Shown one piece after another: positions 35,101 through 46,273 of a stretch of 64,000 nt of DNA. Within the stretch, counting starts at the first letter, position 1. Each line of letters starts with the position of its first letter. The position numbers and the translations under genes are program-made. Under the pieces are notes generated by a model, which saw nothing but the letters and a program-made list of their open reading frames with translations, ran no database searches and was not told the DNA's origin. The stretch spans positions 1,612,001 through 1,676,000 of the forward strand of contig JAULSN010000009.1 of NCBI GenBank assembly GCA_033439765.1, read 5' to 3'. Source of the stretch: Lasiosphaeria ovina. Taxonomy: Eukaryota > Ascomycota > Sordariomycetes > Sordariales > Lasiosphaeriaceae.

Positions 35101-36595
35101 GGCTCCAGCGGCACTCCGAGCAGCTTACACACTCTTGCCGCAACTTCCTTGGCATCCGGAGCCAGGCGCGCCTGATCTGCGGACCTGCTCTCCTTGACAA
35201 CCGAGAGGTTGCCTAAATGAAGAACTGCGGCGATGGTTTTCAGGATAGAGGACTGTTCTTTGTCCGAGAATCCCATAACCATGAAGGCTTCCATCAGGGA
35301 ATTCCACTCGTCGCGATCCGACACCCCGGCAATGGTGTCCTGACCATCCCGGGTGTAGGCAAAGTCTTCAACATCGAGACCATCCAGAAGGAATTCCCGC
35401 TTCATTCTTCGGTCCGCCCCTTTGAGGAGCTGGTAAAAAATGTGGTAGTTTCGTTCGTTAGAGTTGATCCGAACAACGCGCGACTTCTCGAGCAGGTACC
35501 AATCAATGTAGGCACCGGCGATAGACCCGTGGCGGCCGAACTCGATCCTGATAAATTTGCCGAACCTCGATGAATTGTTGTTCCGGACAGTTTGGGCGTT
35601 GCCAAAGGCCTCGAGGATCGGGTTTGCTCGCAAGATTTGGGCCGATAAGTTCGCGTGTTGCTGTTGCCCTCTGTTCTTGACGGGCGATTCCGAATGGGCA
35701 ACCGCTGCGAGATACTGGATAACCTTTTTTGTATTCTCGGTCTTTCCGGCTCCAGACTCGCCCGTGACCAAGATGCTCTGGTTCTCGTTCTCATCGACGA
35801 GGTTCCGGAACGCTTCGTCGGCAACGGCATAAATGTGAGGTTTGGTGTCTTCCCTGCTCCTGCCCTTGTACATGTTGATGTACTCATTCGTGTAGATGGG
35901 AAGGGGGCAGTAGGGGTTGACTGTCACGAGAAACAGTCCCGAGTAGGTGTATATGAGATCGGACATGTATCTTGTGTGCAGGTTGTGGACAACAGAGGCC
36001 TCGTTCAGGTGCGTCAGCTCTGCCATGTCGTTCGCTTTGTCGAACTTGGCCGGGTTGACTTTATCGACGCTCTCGCCGTCAACCTCTCGTTGCTGTTGTT
36101 GCTGCATGTCAGTAGATGACCTCGTAGCCATGCGGAATAGGGGAGGAGGGTACTTACGCTTCCATCGTCGCATTGGACCAAGATCCGGTTTCCTCCAAGT
36201 TCCTCCACAACCCAACCCTTGACAAAAGCTGTTTGGGGGTCCTTAAGCCACACGTATTTTTTGCCAGAGAAGTCATTCTCGCCCTCGATTCCCCTAACTG
36301 TGTCGGCGCGCTTCAGAACGTCCTCCGTCTTGATGAACGAGGGCGCAAATGTGTTGGAGCTCGGGGAGGCCCCTCTCGAGCCTTCGCGCGTTGGCGCAGC
36401 GCGTATAGACGCGGCTGGTGCAAGTGCTGCGGCGATCGACGTGTGCGACTGCGTTCGGGAGTGCGAGGGCAGGACCGGGATTGAGGATAGAGGCGACGTC
36501 GAGGACGAAAACAAGGCCGACTTGGGCCTCCCAACGGCGCCCGAAGTGGGCGAGGTCGAGGCATTCCTCGCAAAGGGATTGTTGCGGACCGACAT
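29192..36595 (-). CDS. myo2: Class II myosin heavy chain
   Basis: Three exons, 36595-36158, 36101-29796 and 29731-29192, with introns of 56 and 64 nt, both phase 0, give 2,427 residues. Residues about 1-110 are a Ser/Pro-rich extension. The myosin N-terminal SH3-like domain follows (KYVWLKDPQTAFVKGWVVEE), then the motor with P-loop GESGAGKT at 260-267, switch I NNNSSRFGKF and switch II DIAGFEIFE. IQ-type light-chain sites lie near residues 865-910 (RFQSVARGYMQRRIAF). About 1,500 residues of heptad-repeat coiled coil follow, ending in a short Ser/Arg tail (RKSSISRAPSMTKGFL). This is the conventional myosin that drives the contractile ring and septation in fungi. It has a divergent 5' end with the Red1-like gene. 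The long open frames on the opposite strand are shadows. Confidence 0.97.
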
Positions 36596-37591
36596 GGCGC
36601 GCTGGCAACGGACAGCTTAGCGATGAAAAGAATTCATGGGATAATTGCTGGTTGAGTTAGCAATTCTGGGTCCTGCTCTGACCGTCGTGCAGTCGTGCAA
36701 GTCGTGCAAACATTAAAGTGGAAGCCGAGCGACGACACGGTGGGCGGGCGACGCGGGCGCAGGCAAACTACAGGCGGGCGCGGGAGCAGAACAGCAGAAA
36801 AGCCAAGGCAATGGAAGCGACAAAATGGAAGGTGGACAGGCGAAAGCAAGCAACCCCGTCCAAACTCGTTACTTCCTGCTGCGAAGATCCAAGGGTGGTG
36901 GCAGGGCAGAGTCGTTGGTGTTGGCCGGTTTAAAGACTAGAAAGAACGGATCCGTTAAGGTAGGAACCCCCCGTAATCCCGGACCTTCGAGTGCTAGTTG
37001 CTCCGTACACAAACCGAAAAGTAAACAAACGAATTGGCCCAAGCTCTGATGTCGCAAAGTGGCACGTGCACGCTTGGCCCAAATCCGGATTAGCCGCTTT
37101 CTGGCTCGACGAGAGAACCACCAAAAAACTTGAACCTTTCCGCCATTCGACAGAAGGCGTCTTTGTTTCTGTACAGGCCAGGCAGAGCCCAATTCTCTGG
37201 AGCCCAACTCCTGCCCCTCGCCACGCGACATCATTTCGATTATCACGACGATTTTTTGTTCTTGCATTCAGGAACGACTCCGATATTCGTGTATATCTGT
37301 ATACTCTCGCCTGGTAATCTTGCTCCAGGGTCCAGACGCATCTTGCGATCAGGCCTCCCGTCGCGCGGTCGACAGTTTGGCCTCAGCAGCATAACCGACG
37401 CTTCCGCATCCCAGCCAGATCCGACTTGCATATTGTCTTATGCGCTTACCATTTTGCTCTTTCGAGACTATGTAAAGTCAGCTCGGCTACTTTTCAACTG
37501 CATACCACCAGAAACTCCCTTGTCCTTATAGTTCTGAGATGTGTGATTGCTAGCGAATCGACGACTCGACTCGACGACGCGATCTGCCGCC
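36596..37591. promoter_or_regulatory. Divergent promoter region, myosin II / Red1-like
   Basis: A 1-kb spacer separates two divergently transcribed genes. No TATA box or known operator stands out. A short direct repeat of the type GTCGTGCA occurs near 36683-36705. CT-rich DNA occurs towards the plus-strand gene. Confidence 0.5.
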
Positions 37592-40500
37592 ATGTCTCAA
37601 TACCCATATGGATATGGATACGGCCAGTATCACGGCCAACCACCACCTCAACCTCCACCGCAGTTTTCACCGCCACAGTACCCGTACGGCTACCCGCCTC
37701 CGGGTGGCTATCCCGCCGCGCCGCCACCCGCCTACAATCCTCCCTTTAACCCCGGCGCAATCGACACAACGCGCCATCTATCGCAAGGATCGTTTGCCTA
37801 TAATGCAAGCCAAATTCCAGGGCTCGGTATAGCTGGTGCCATGACTGCGCCTACGGGAGGAGGCTCGTACAGCCTTCCACCCCCGCCCGGGGTATGGAGC
37901 CAGCCATATCAGTTTGCGGGGGGCGTGCCGACCGCTGCTCATCCGTCTATACCTCCTCCAGGTGGCACATTCAGACGGTCCTTCAGCGGGCAACATACTC
38001 AACCCCCTTCGCCAACTGGCGTCGCGTTTCCAAATGAAATCCCTTCGACAACAGCAGCTCCCGCAGCCGCAGCCCCGCCGTCTCACACTGGGCCGGACAA
38101 CGAGATGGAAGAGGGAGAGCTGAGCGAGGGGCAATTTGAGGATTTGTATGAACCTAGGGAACCTGTCCGGGAGCCCAAGGAACCCAAAGGGCCCAAAGGG
38201 CCTAAGGAATCAAGGGAGCCCAAGGAACTCAAACAACCGAGGGAACCCGAGAAATCTGAGAAACCGCTTCCCCGAAGCAACATCCCAACCCTGCCTCCCA
38301 AGCCCCCACCAACCACCAGCCAGGCCCAAGTCGCTGCAGCTGCCGAAACACCAGATGCCGAGTTCTATGGAAATGATGAGGAAGGAGAGGTAACATCGGT
38401 CGATAAAGGCCGCACAATGCCGCGTAAGTATATAATAACCAGTTGTTTCTATGGAACTAAAAGCTAACGGACGGTCATAGCTCGCGAACGATCAGGATCT
38501 TACTCACCATTCCTATCCCCTCGAGAAATACAAAGCGAGGATGTCGCCCCGCGAAAAGCAGAGAGTCATGAAGGTTGTTTCTTCAAACATTTGCCGCTCA
38601 GAAAAGATGAGACTAACAAATTTAATGCAGTTTCCAAAGCCAAGTCGCAAGGCTCAACAGTTCCTGGCCGTCGCGACTCCCCTCAACTCCTCAACCCAGC
38701 AAGCCACAAACCCTCGATGAATTATGTCCCTGTCCAAGCTCCAGCTATCTCCTTCAAGTCTCTACCCGAGGCTAAGAAAGAAGCACAAAAAGCGATCTTG
38801 AGGTTGTGGCCACTTGGTGTTAAATACCAACAATACATTGACGAGGGAATTGACGAATCAGTAGTCAAGAGCCTCTTCCGAGAGCTACATCTGGACATGC
38901 CGAAAACACCACCCGAGTCCCCGGTATCTGGTTCTGTTCCACCTGCTAAAGAAGCCGGACCAACGAACTCGAAAGTTGGTCAATCCAATGGTGGACAACG
39001 ACAGCCGTCAGCGGGACTTTCTAAAGGAATCGGTTTCGACTCGAAACCAGCCGAGAAGGTTCCGGGCGAGGAACGAAAGGACCGTATTGCAAGGCTCCTT
39101 GCTGCAAAAGTCGCCAAAGGAGCAGTTGCAGCAAATCAGAAGCCCTTACTTCCCCGCTCTCAAACACAACCGGCGCAAGCAGACAAGCAGGATTCTTCAA
39201 GCCCATCCGCAGTCTTGCCAAAATCCAAAACATGGGGCGAAAAAGAGCTCTTGATTCAGAAGAAGATTGCGGCATTGCAGAAATCTCGAGAAGCGCATGG
39301 TCAGAAGCCTGAAAATGACAAAACTGAACCGGGGGTTGACAAAGGCCATGTCAGCGGAGAATCGCCTTCAATACCAACGGGACCTCGGAAGAGCAATCAG
39401 AACCGTGCTGCTTTATCCTCGAGCTTAGGCTCCGCTCCATCACCAGTGGCTCAGGTTCAGCCCAGTCTATCCCAGGAAAAGTCGTCGATACCTGGGCTGC
39501 TCCTCTCGTCATCAGCACAGCCTATCCAGCCAGCAAACCAACGGAAACGGCCAGTGGCATCTGACTTCGTTGACTTCACGCCTACCACGGCGCCTGTGAA
39601 GCGACCGTTCGGACAAGACCGGAAGCATCTTTCTCTCGTCATCGACGTCAGTGATGGATCTGATGATGAAGAAATGGATCTGGACTCGGAATCACCCATT
39701 GCTGAGTCATGGCCAATACAAACAACTGGTACTCCCATCCCGCGAGGGCCATCTATTCGCGACTTTCCCCCCCCCTCGGACAGCGTTCAGTCGCGTCAGT
39801 TTTCCAACCCGGCTCCGTCCCACACACCTCCCGGCGTCCTGGCTATTGGCAAGAAGCGGGAGTCGGAGCTCAACTTGAAAGAAAGACAAATCCAGGAGAT
39901 GAAGAGGAAAATTGCCGAGGCCGAAGCAAAGAAAAGAATCAGAAACCCATCTGTAGGCTCCTCGACACCAAACCATTCTGGGCAAACTCCGGAACTCAGA
40001 GATCGCGATGCTTCTCGGCCGCTGCCAAAAGAGGACGCAATGTCCAGGGGCAGCTCGGATCCCGCTCATGGGCCTTCTGCTCAACTGATATCCGAGGAGA
40101 GATCGGCTAGGTTCACAAAGTCACCAGAGCTCTTACGTCTTGCTCCTCAGGAGAGAACCCTGCGTCGAGGACGGATAGTCAGCCTCGATCTCCCTCGGAT
40201 TGAAGAGACGCTCGAGGAAAAGATGTATCGACTGAGGCAGGTGCAAGAAGAAGGCGCTCGTCTTCAGGCCGAAATCGACCGGGACTTAGCTGAGAAAAAG
40301 CTATTGACGGAAGAGCTAGAACAACTTGAGGTCACTCCGGAAGGGGATACTCCGGAAGGGGACACGCCCCAGTCCAATGGGCTGGGTTCAAGCCATAATT
40401 TAGGTAAGCTTGCTTGAAGTCTCCGTAGTTTTCGTGTTGTTTTCAACCGACCCAAGTCTTTTTAACACTTACAATAGCGCCTGCCTCTGCGGCCGAAAGC

Positions 40501-41732
40501 CGTCCTTCAGATGCTCAAACACCCACCCCCTCAGCAACATCTTCCTCCGTATCCGATCAAAGCGAGGAAACGAACGATGTGCCGATGGATGAAGATGAAT
40601 CCTCTCGAGATTCGTCGCGGAGGCCGTCACTGTCTGAGGAAGCTAGCCAACTTCAACCGAGCATCACGGGTTTTAGCGAAGGGACCAACATTACGCTAAA
40701 TAATGCCGATGCCACCACTCAAGGTCCCGGCGGCAATGGGCTTGATAGCCCGGGAACAAAAGTACTGGCCGCCGAAACTAAATCGCTGAGCCCGCAGAAG
40801 GGGACAGAAGACCCCCTCACAGCTGGCGGTGCAGTTACTGAAGTTGCTATTACAGATGTCTCACCGGTTGATGTCCCCGAGCCGGAGACGGCTAGCCCCG
40901 CACTGGATGAACAGCCGGGTCTTTCAAGCCTTGATGACACAGCTCCGATGGAGCTCGAGTCGCCCTCGCCCTCGTCCTCTCCCATCCTAAAGCCAACCAA
41001 CCCTGCGGCTACCCATAACGTATCTGAGGATAACGTGCAAGAAACGGCGCAACAACCTGCGTCGTTAGATCAGATTTCAAGCGTTGCGAACCCCCGTGAG
41101 GACCTGCAAGAGATTGAGGCCGATGTTACAAGAGAAGTACACGTTGTATCTTTCCAGTTTATCCGGATTCTTTCGTAGCTAACTATTTGACAGGTGAATC
41201 AGTCGGTCCCAAAGCAAGAGCGTACATTCATGCCGTACGACAGCCCGCTACGTTACTTTCACGGCTATCGATTTCACTCTGGCTATCGGAACTCTGTTGC
41301 AGGTGGTCTGAAGTCTCTGACCTACAGCAACAAGATCGATCCTAATGTGCCCTTCTGTCCGTATGAACTTGGTGGCAACCAGTGCCCCGAGAACTGCCAA
41401 TTTCAGCATTACCGATCAATTAACGTTGCTGGTACGTGATGCAGAACTCTGTCGGGCTGCTAACTTCAGACCTTCACTCTCCCCCCTCCGGACGCTGACT
41501 CCTGGCCCTCTCCCGTTCAGATGACCAGATCCTTCTGGAACTTGGCAAAGCAGACGAGTATAGCGGCGAGCAGAAGAGTCGTTTCATACAAGGTCTGCGA
41601 GATCTTTTGCAGAATTTTCGCACCAATAAGGTGAAGGATTTCGACACTATAGCCCGCGGGATCATCGAGTTCCGGACCAACTTCCTTGGAGATAAATCCA
41701 AGGTGCTCAACCTGGAGGGGGTTAACCTTTGA
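37592..41732 (+). CDS. red1: Red1/ZFC3H1-like zinc-finger protein (RNA decay)
   Basis: Six exons, 37592-38423, 38481-38573, 38631-40403, 40478-41136, 41194-41431 and 41521-41732, with introns of 57, 57, 74, 57 and 89 nt, give 1,268 residues. The start region is Tyr/Gly/Pro-rich (YPYGYGYGQYHG), followed by an acidic EEGELSEGQFEDLYEP motif and a Lys-Glu-Pro repeat. A coiled-coil-prone region lies around ESELNLKERQIQEMKRKIAEAEAKKRI. Near the C-terminus is a single CCCH-type finger at residues 1174-1191, C-X8-C-X3-C-X3-H (CPYELGGNQCPENCQFQH), the Pfam zf-C3H1 signature of S. pombe Red1 and human ZFC3H1. Those proteins scaffold MTREC/PAXT and deliver RNAs to the nuclear exosome. The donor of intron 4 (41137) was chosen for its 57-nt length; two in-frame alternatives exist. 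The donor of intron 2 is weak (GTTGTT). Confidence 0.88.
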
Positions 41733-42632
41733 CCCCCCTTTTCAGGTCACGTACGGTACCTCTTGCAATCCCCGTTCCGCCGTCCCTTTGGTTTCCACAA
41801 TCGACAGTAGATTTATCACTCGACCTTTCTGCTTTTTATAGATGCGATGCGTTTTGCTCACATTCGGCGTTTATTTTCACCCCCGAGGATCATGCACCGG
41901 GTTTTCTATCCGTGTTCAGTTATTGTCCTCTTGGTCAGCTTCAATGCCTCGCCGTCTCCGGCAGAGGGACTTCCGCGTATGCTAGACGAGACTTCGCGCG
42001 ACGGAGGAGCAAGAGACGCCGTTATTACGATACCCAGCTTTAGCCCGAGCTTGTAAGGATTAGATGTACGATCTAGCCAGAAGAAAGAGAGGGGACCGAT
42101 GCATTGTACAGAGGGAGAAAAATTAAAGATAGGTCGAGGATTCCTAGATCCCAGCACCTCATGGGCCACCGCCCCAACATTTCATAGCCTCGAGCATATC
42201 GCAGGATAACAACCCTGAATGAATCAGGTGCGCGTCAATACGCCTCTGGAGCGTATGTTAGGACGCATCTGCGTAATTATATTATTCTTTTGTTCCTTCG
42301 CCTGATAATCTCCTCCAAATGTTCTTCATTTGCAGTGCTTGATGTTTTGCTTGCGAAGCCCGTTTATCTCGAACCTTTGCCAAGGTCGAACATGTAGTGA
42401 CATCACAAGCACCCACATGGTGGCTATGAAGAACGTGGTGACTCGCCCAGCCAACCAGACAGAACTGCCAAATAGGCATATTGATCTACAGGTGGGGGTT
42501 AAATTCATCGAGAGAGTAAAGAGAATGGTTGCTTGCACCGGCTCGCTCAGGGAGTCTAGTAGAGGAGAACAAACGCCACAGTCAGGAACAATATTTACAC
42601 GCGTATAGACAGAGCACCACCAGTTTGCCCAT
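41733..42632. other. Convergent 3' intergenic region
   Basis: This 0.9-kb region lies between the tails of the Red1-like (+) and thioesterase (-) genes. Short frames only. Confidence 0.6.
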
Positions 42633-44116
42633 CTACAGCTTGGAGCCCTTGTCTTCTTCCAGTTTTGCTTCTTCTTTCAGCCGAATAATTCCCTACGCCG
42701 GAGGGAGTCTGTTAGCAAGCATTGCCAAAATGACAGGGCGTCAAGCCGTTTACCTCTTGAACGCAGGTGGCGATCAGTGTGCCGTCCTTGCTAAAGATCT
42801 TTTGCGTGACCACGCCCCGGCCGTCGCCTGCCCACGGGCTCTCCATCTCGTTGAGCATCCACTCGTCAGCCCGGACCTTGCAGGGCTCGTGGAAGTAGAT
42901 GGAGTGGTCGAGAGAGACCATCATGCCCACGACAGGCTGGCCGACCATGTCCCGCGGGTCGCTCCCGAGACCCTCCCACTCGTGCAGGGTGCGGACTTTG
43001 GTCTTGACGTCGGCGGGCAGGTCGTCGTACTCCTTGGCGTTGAAGGGGAAGCGCCAGAGGCGGTGGATGCGCGAGACGGTCCCGATGAAGTACGAATCGG
43101 AGACGTAGGCGAGGGCGGCGAGGTGGGCCGGCGTGCCGCCGGCAATCTTGCCGCGCGCCCGGAACCACTGGCGCGTCTTCTTCTCGTGCGCGTGCACGCT
43201 GTCGCGGTTGACGATCTCGATGCGGTCGCTCTGGAACGGCCCCTGCTTGATCAGCTCCGGCTCGCCGTCAAAGTCGTCGGGCGGCGAGCGCAGCGGTTGT
43301 TGGCCGTCGTCGTCGTCGTCGCCACCGCCGCCGCCGCGCGGCATAGGTGACGAGTGCGACGCCTGCGACCCGGGCTTGCCGCTCGACCCCTCGCGCACGA
43401 ACGAGATGGTCGTGGTGAAGATGCACCGCCCCTTTTGCCGGGCCTGCACTGTCCGCGTGGCGAATGACCGCCCATCCCGGACTCTCTCGACGTGGAACAG
43501 GATGGGGAGCTGCCCTGATCCGGCCAACAGGAAGTATGCGTGCAGACTGTGCACGTTGAAGTCGTCAGGCACCGTGCGCTGGCCAGCCGCGAGGCACATG
43601 GCAATGACGGCGCCGCCGTAAATGCCCCGGGCTCCAGGAGGATGCCATGGCTTCCGGGCGTTGGTGAATATATCCTGTGATGATGCGTAATGCGCAATGC
43701 GTCAGCGGACTAGAACGGGCATTTATTTCGCTGGCATATTCGAGTCAATTCTTCATATTCCAAATGTCCCCCGTCACATCACATCTGTCTGCTCGGGAAT
43801 AAGATTGTCCGTGCCAATTACATCGGTGTTGTATTCATTGACACAAAATCCTTCCTCCGCCGAATTGAGTTCGGTGCTGGGAGAGGGGGGCAGCAGTTGG
43901 AAGATCCCGGCCGGCCGGCAGACCCGCAGACCAAGGCACGACAGCGGCACAAGAACCAAGAAACCGGGAAAACACAGGGGCTGGCAAAAAACAAAAGAGA
44001 AGAGTAAAACGTACAGGCCCAAGGACGGCCAGCTCGGTCACCTCGAGGACATTCTCAATGGGCGCCTTGCTAGGATCAGGAGGCGGCGGACGCAGCAATG
44101 TTGTGCGGTCGTCCAT
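42633..44116 (-). CDS. Peroxisomal acyl-CoA thioesterase (TesB/ACOT8 type)
   Basis: Three exons, 44116-44015, 43674-42754 and 42692-42633, with introns of 340 and 61 nt, both phase 0, give 360 residues from the ATG at 44116. The first hot-dog domain is seen in GARGIYGGAVIAMCLAAGQ, VHSLHAYFLLAG and VRDGRSFATRTVQARQKG. The second carries YVSDSYFIGTV and MMVSLDHSIYFHEP. Between the two lies a Gly/Asp-rich insertion (PRGGGGGDDDDDG). The last exon encodes 19 residues ending Gly-Ser-Lys-Leu, a canonical PTS1; without that splice the signal is lost. The enzyme hydrolyses acyl-CoA to free acid and CoA and should act in peroxisomes alongside beta-oxidation. Intron 1 is long for this genome but no extra exon is apparent. 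Confidence 0.92.
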
Positions 44117-46273
44117 TGCGGCTTGCGGCAAATGGCCAACGAGCGAGGCTCAGAATGGAAGCTCCTTTCCTTGCCGCCGTTTGCGTGTCGGCAAAGGGTT
44201 TGGGGGTCAAGCGTATGGGCCGGCTGGCTGGGCTGTCGGCGGTGAGATAATCAAGGACGGCGCGTAATCGCAACTATTCCCGTGCCGGGAGAGGGCGAAT
44301 GACGTTGGAGGGCGTGGCTGGCGTCGGGTGGTGTGTATTGTACTTGTACAGTCTAAAACGGGAGTTTGACAGCGCAGAAAGGGTTACATCCAAATGCAAC
44401 GGACAAGAGCGAAATGGATCCATTAAACAATATCGCAGCTTCCGAATCAAACACCAGGTTTCTCGGGTCTCTAAGAAATGCGATGAAGGGTGTTTTCCCG
44501 CCCCAAGATAAAATAAAACAATTTTGAAAGAAACGGGGCAAAGTTGCCGAGGTCCATTCGGCTGCCGCCTCTCTCGGGTGATGGCATTGGGCTGGGAATC
44601 CCCCGCCAAGGACCGACGGGGAGAAACGCCGCGGCAATTTTCCCCAGGGCCAACAGGCCTTGAAACATCACCGGCTGGCCTCGAGAGACCGGGCTTACCT
44701 TAAATGTTAATTAATTACGGCTGCCTTGTTGTGGGCTTTTTTTTTGCTGACCTTACCTGAGGATCTTCGAGCACCCCGCCATGCTGTCTTCAACCCCGCC
44801 TGTACATACATACCTGAGGTTCGTCAGCACCAAAGGCGACCCAGGTTGATCGTCCCCTCGGCCTGGGCGCTGAATCCACCCCCACAGCACACCACCATTC
44901 CACGGTAAATAATCAATCGGCAGTCCTCGAAAACCCTGTAAGATTCCCTGCCTGTGACCTCCTTCTGCGATCTGCGCCTGGGGATTGAGACGTTTATTAC
45001 AAGGTATATTTAATGCTTTGACAGATTATTTCAAGGGTTAATACTGGGGGCCTTGGAAAGTCACGACCTGGGGCCCCAGTAAGTCGTGCCGGTTGATTAT
45101 TTACCGTGGGATGGCGTACAATATGTACAAGCAGTCGGGCGCTGCACTGCGCCACATGAGTTCTCCGTAGGCATGGTCAAGTCAGTTGCACACTGGATTT
45201 CGGAACCCCGAGAGCTTGTGGGCGTCGTCACCGCGTTGGGCTATACGCTGCAATGCTCCGGATCGGGCGATAATACGCTCATATACTACCCAATTACCTA
45301 TCTACTGAGTATGGATGGATTATCACTTCGCTGGCTTGGGTCCGTATTTCCTTGGAACGTTGGGTACCCCGTCCTTAGGGTAGCCGGGAGGATTTCACAG
45401 CCTGTCTGCCCGGGCAGGGTGTGAGTTTCCAGGTTATTGTACAGATAGGTTACTTCGTATGCACATATATACGGTATTTAAGGTAACGTGTATTCCAGGT
45501 GAAGCCCACGGCACAGCGTTTGAGGTCGCTCTGGCTGCCACCAACCGCTGTCAGGGCAAAACACGTGAAGCGAGCGCGGGGCCAGGGGTTGGACCTCGCT
45601 CTAGCCTTCTGTGGTGCGACCACTGCACAACGTCATTTCTTTCAACCCCAGCGACGCCAACATTGAGCCATGCTGGTCTTTAGAAGCTTGGATCTCCCTG
45701 CACTCAACTTTCCGTCCCCGTCCCCGCTGGATGGACGTTCAAGCTCACGCCTCCCCTGACGCTCCTTTTTTGCACATTATTTGACCCCCGCCGCACTCTA
45801 GCACCGCTCTGCTCCTTGAGCGGTTTAGTTGGCAAATATCTCCAGGCTCTCGATTCATCGGTTCAAGGCAGCCCTCGGCTAGCCCAATATCAATAGTATC
45901 CCTACCTGTCGAGATCGAGGCAACTTCCATTCTACGACATGTCCGATCCTCAGCAACCGCAGGCTCCCCGCCATTCCCCGACAATGTCTGACGCGGGGGA
46001 AAGGTAGGCATCTCGAACTCTAATTTCTGGGGAGGCACTGGTCGCTGGGGCGCCGGGCATGATAACACGGAGCACCAATTCCACCTGCATCTCTGTCGCT
46101 CGTTGTATTCCGCTCCAACTACCCCACCTCCGCTTGAAGCTCCGTGCAAAATAGGCCCCGGGCCCTAGATAACGGCGCCGCTAACCTCTCGTGACATTTG
46201 CAGTTCACATCGACGGACCAAATCTTCGGCACTGTCTCTCCTGAGGCGCAAGGGTGCGGGCGACGACGACACG
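44117..46273. other. Divergent intergenic region, 2.1 kb
   Basis: This holds the promoters of the thioesterase (-) and the OSBP gene (+). A nine-T run lies at 44737-44745. Open frames are short and overlapping. An upstream non-coding exon of the OSBP gene could lie here, but the sequence does not show it clearly. Confidence 0.5.
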
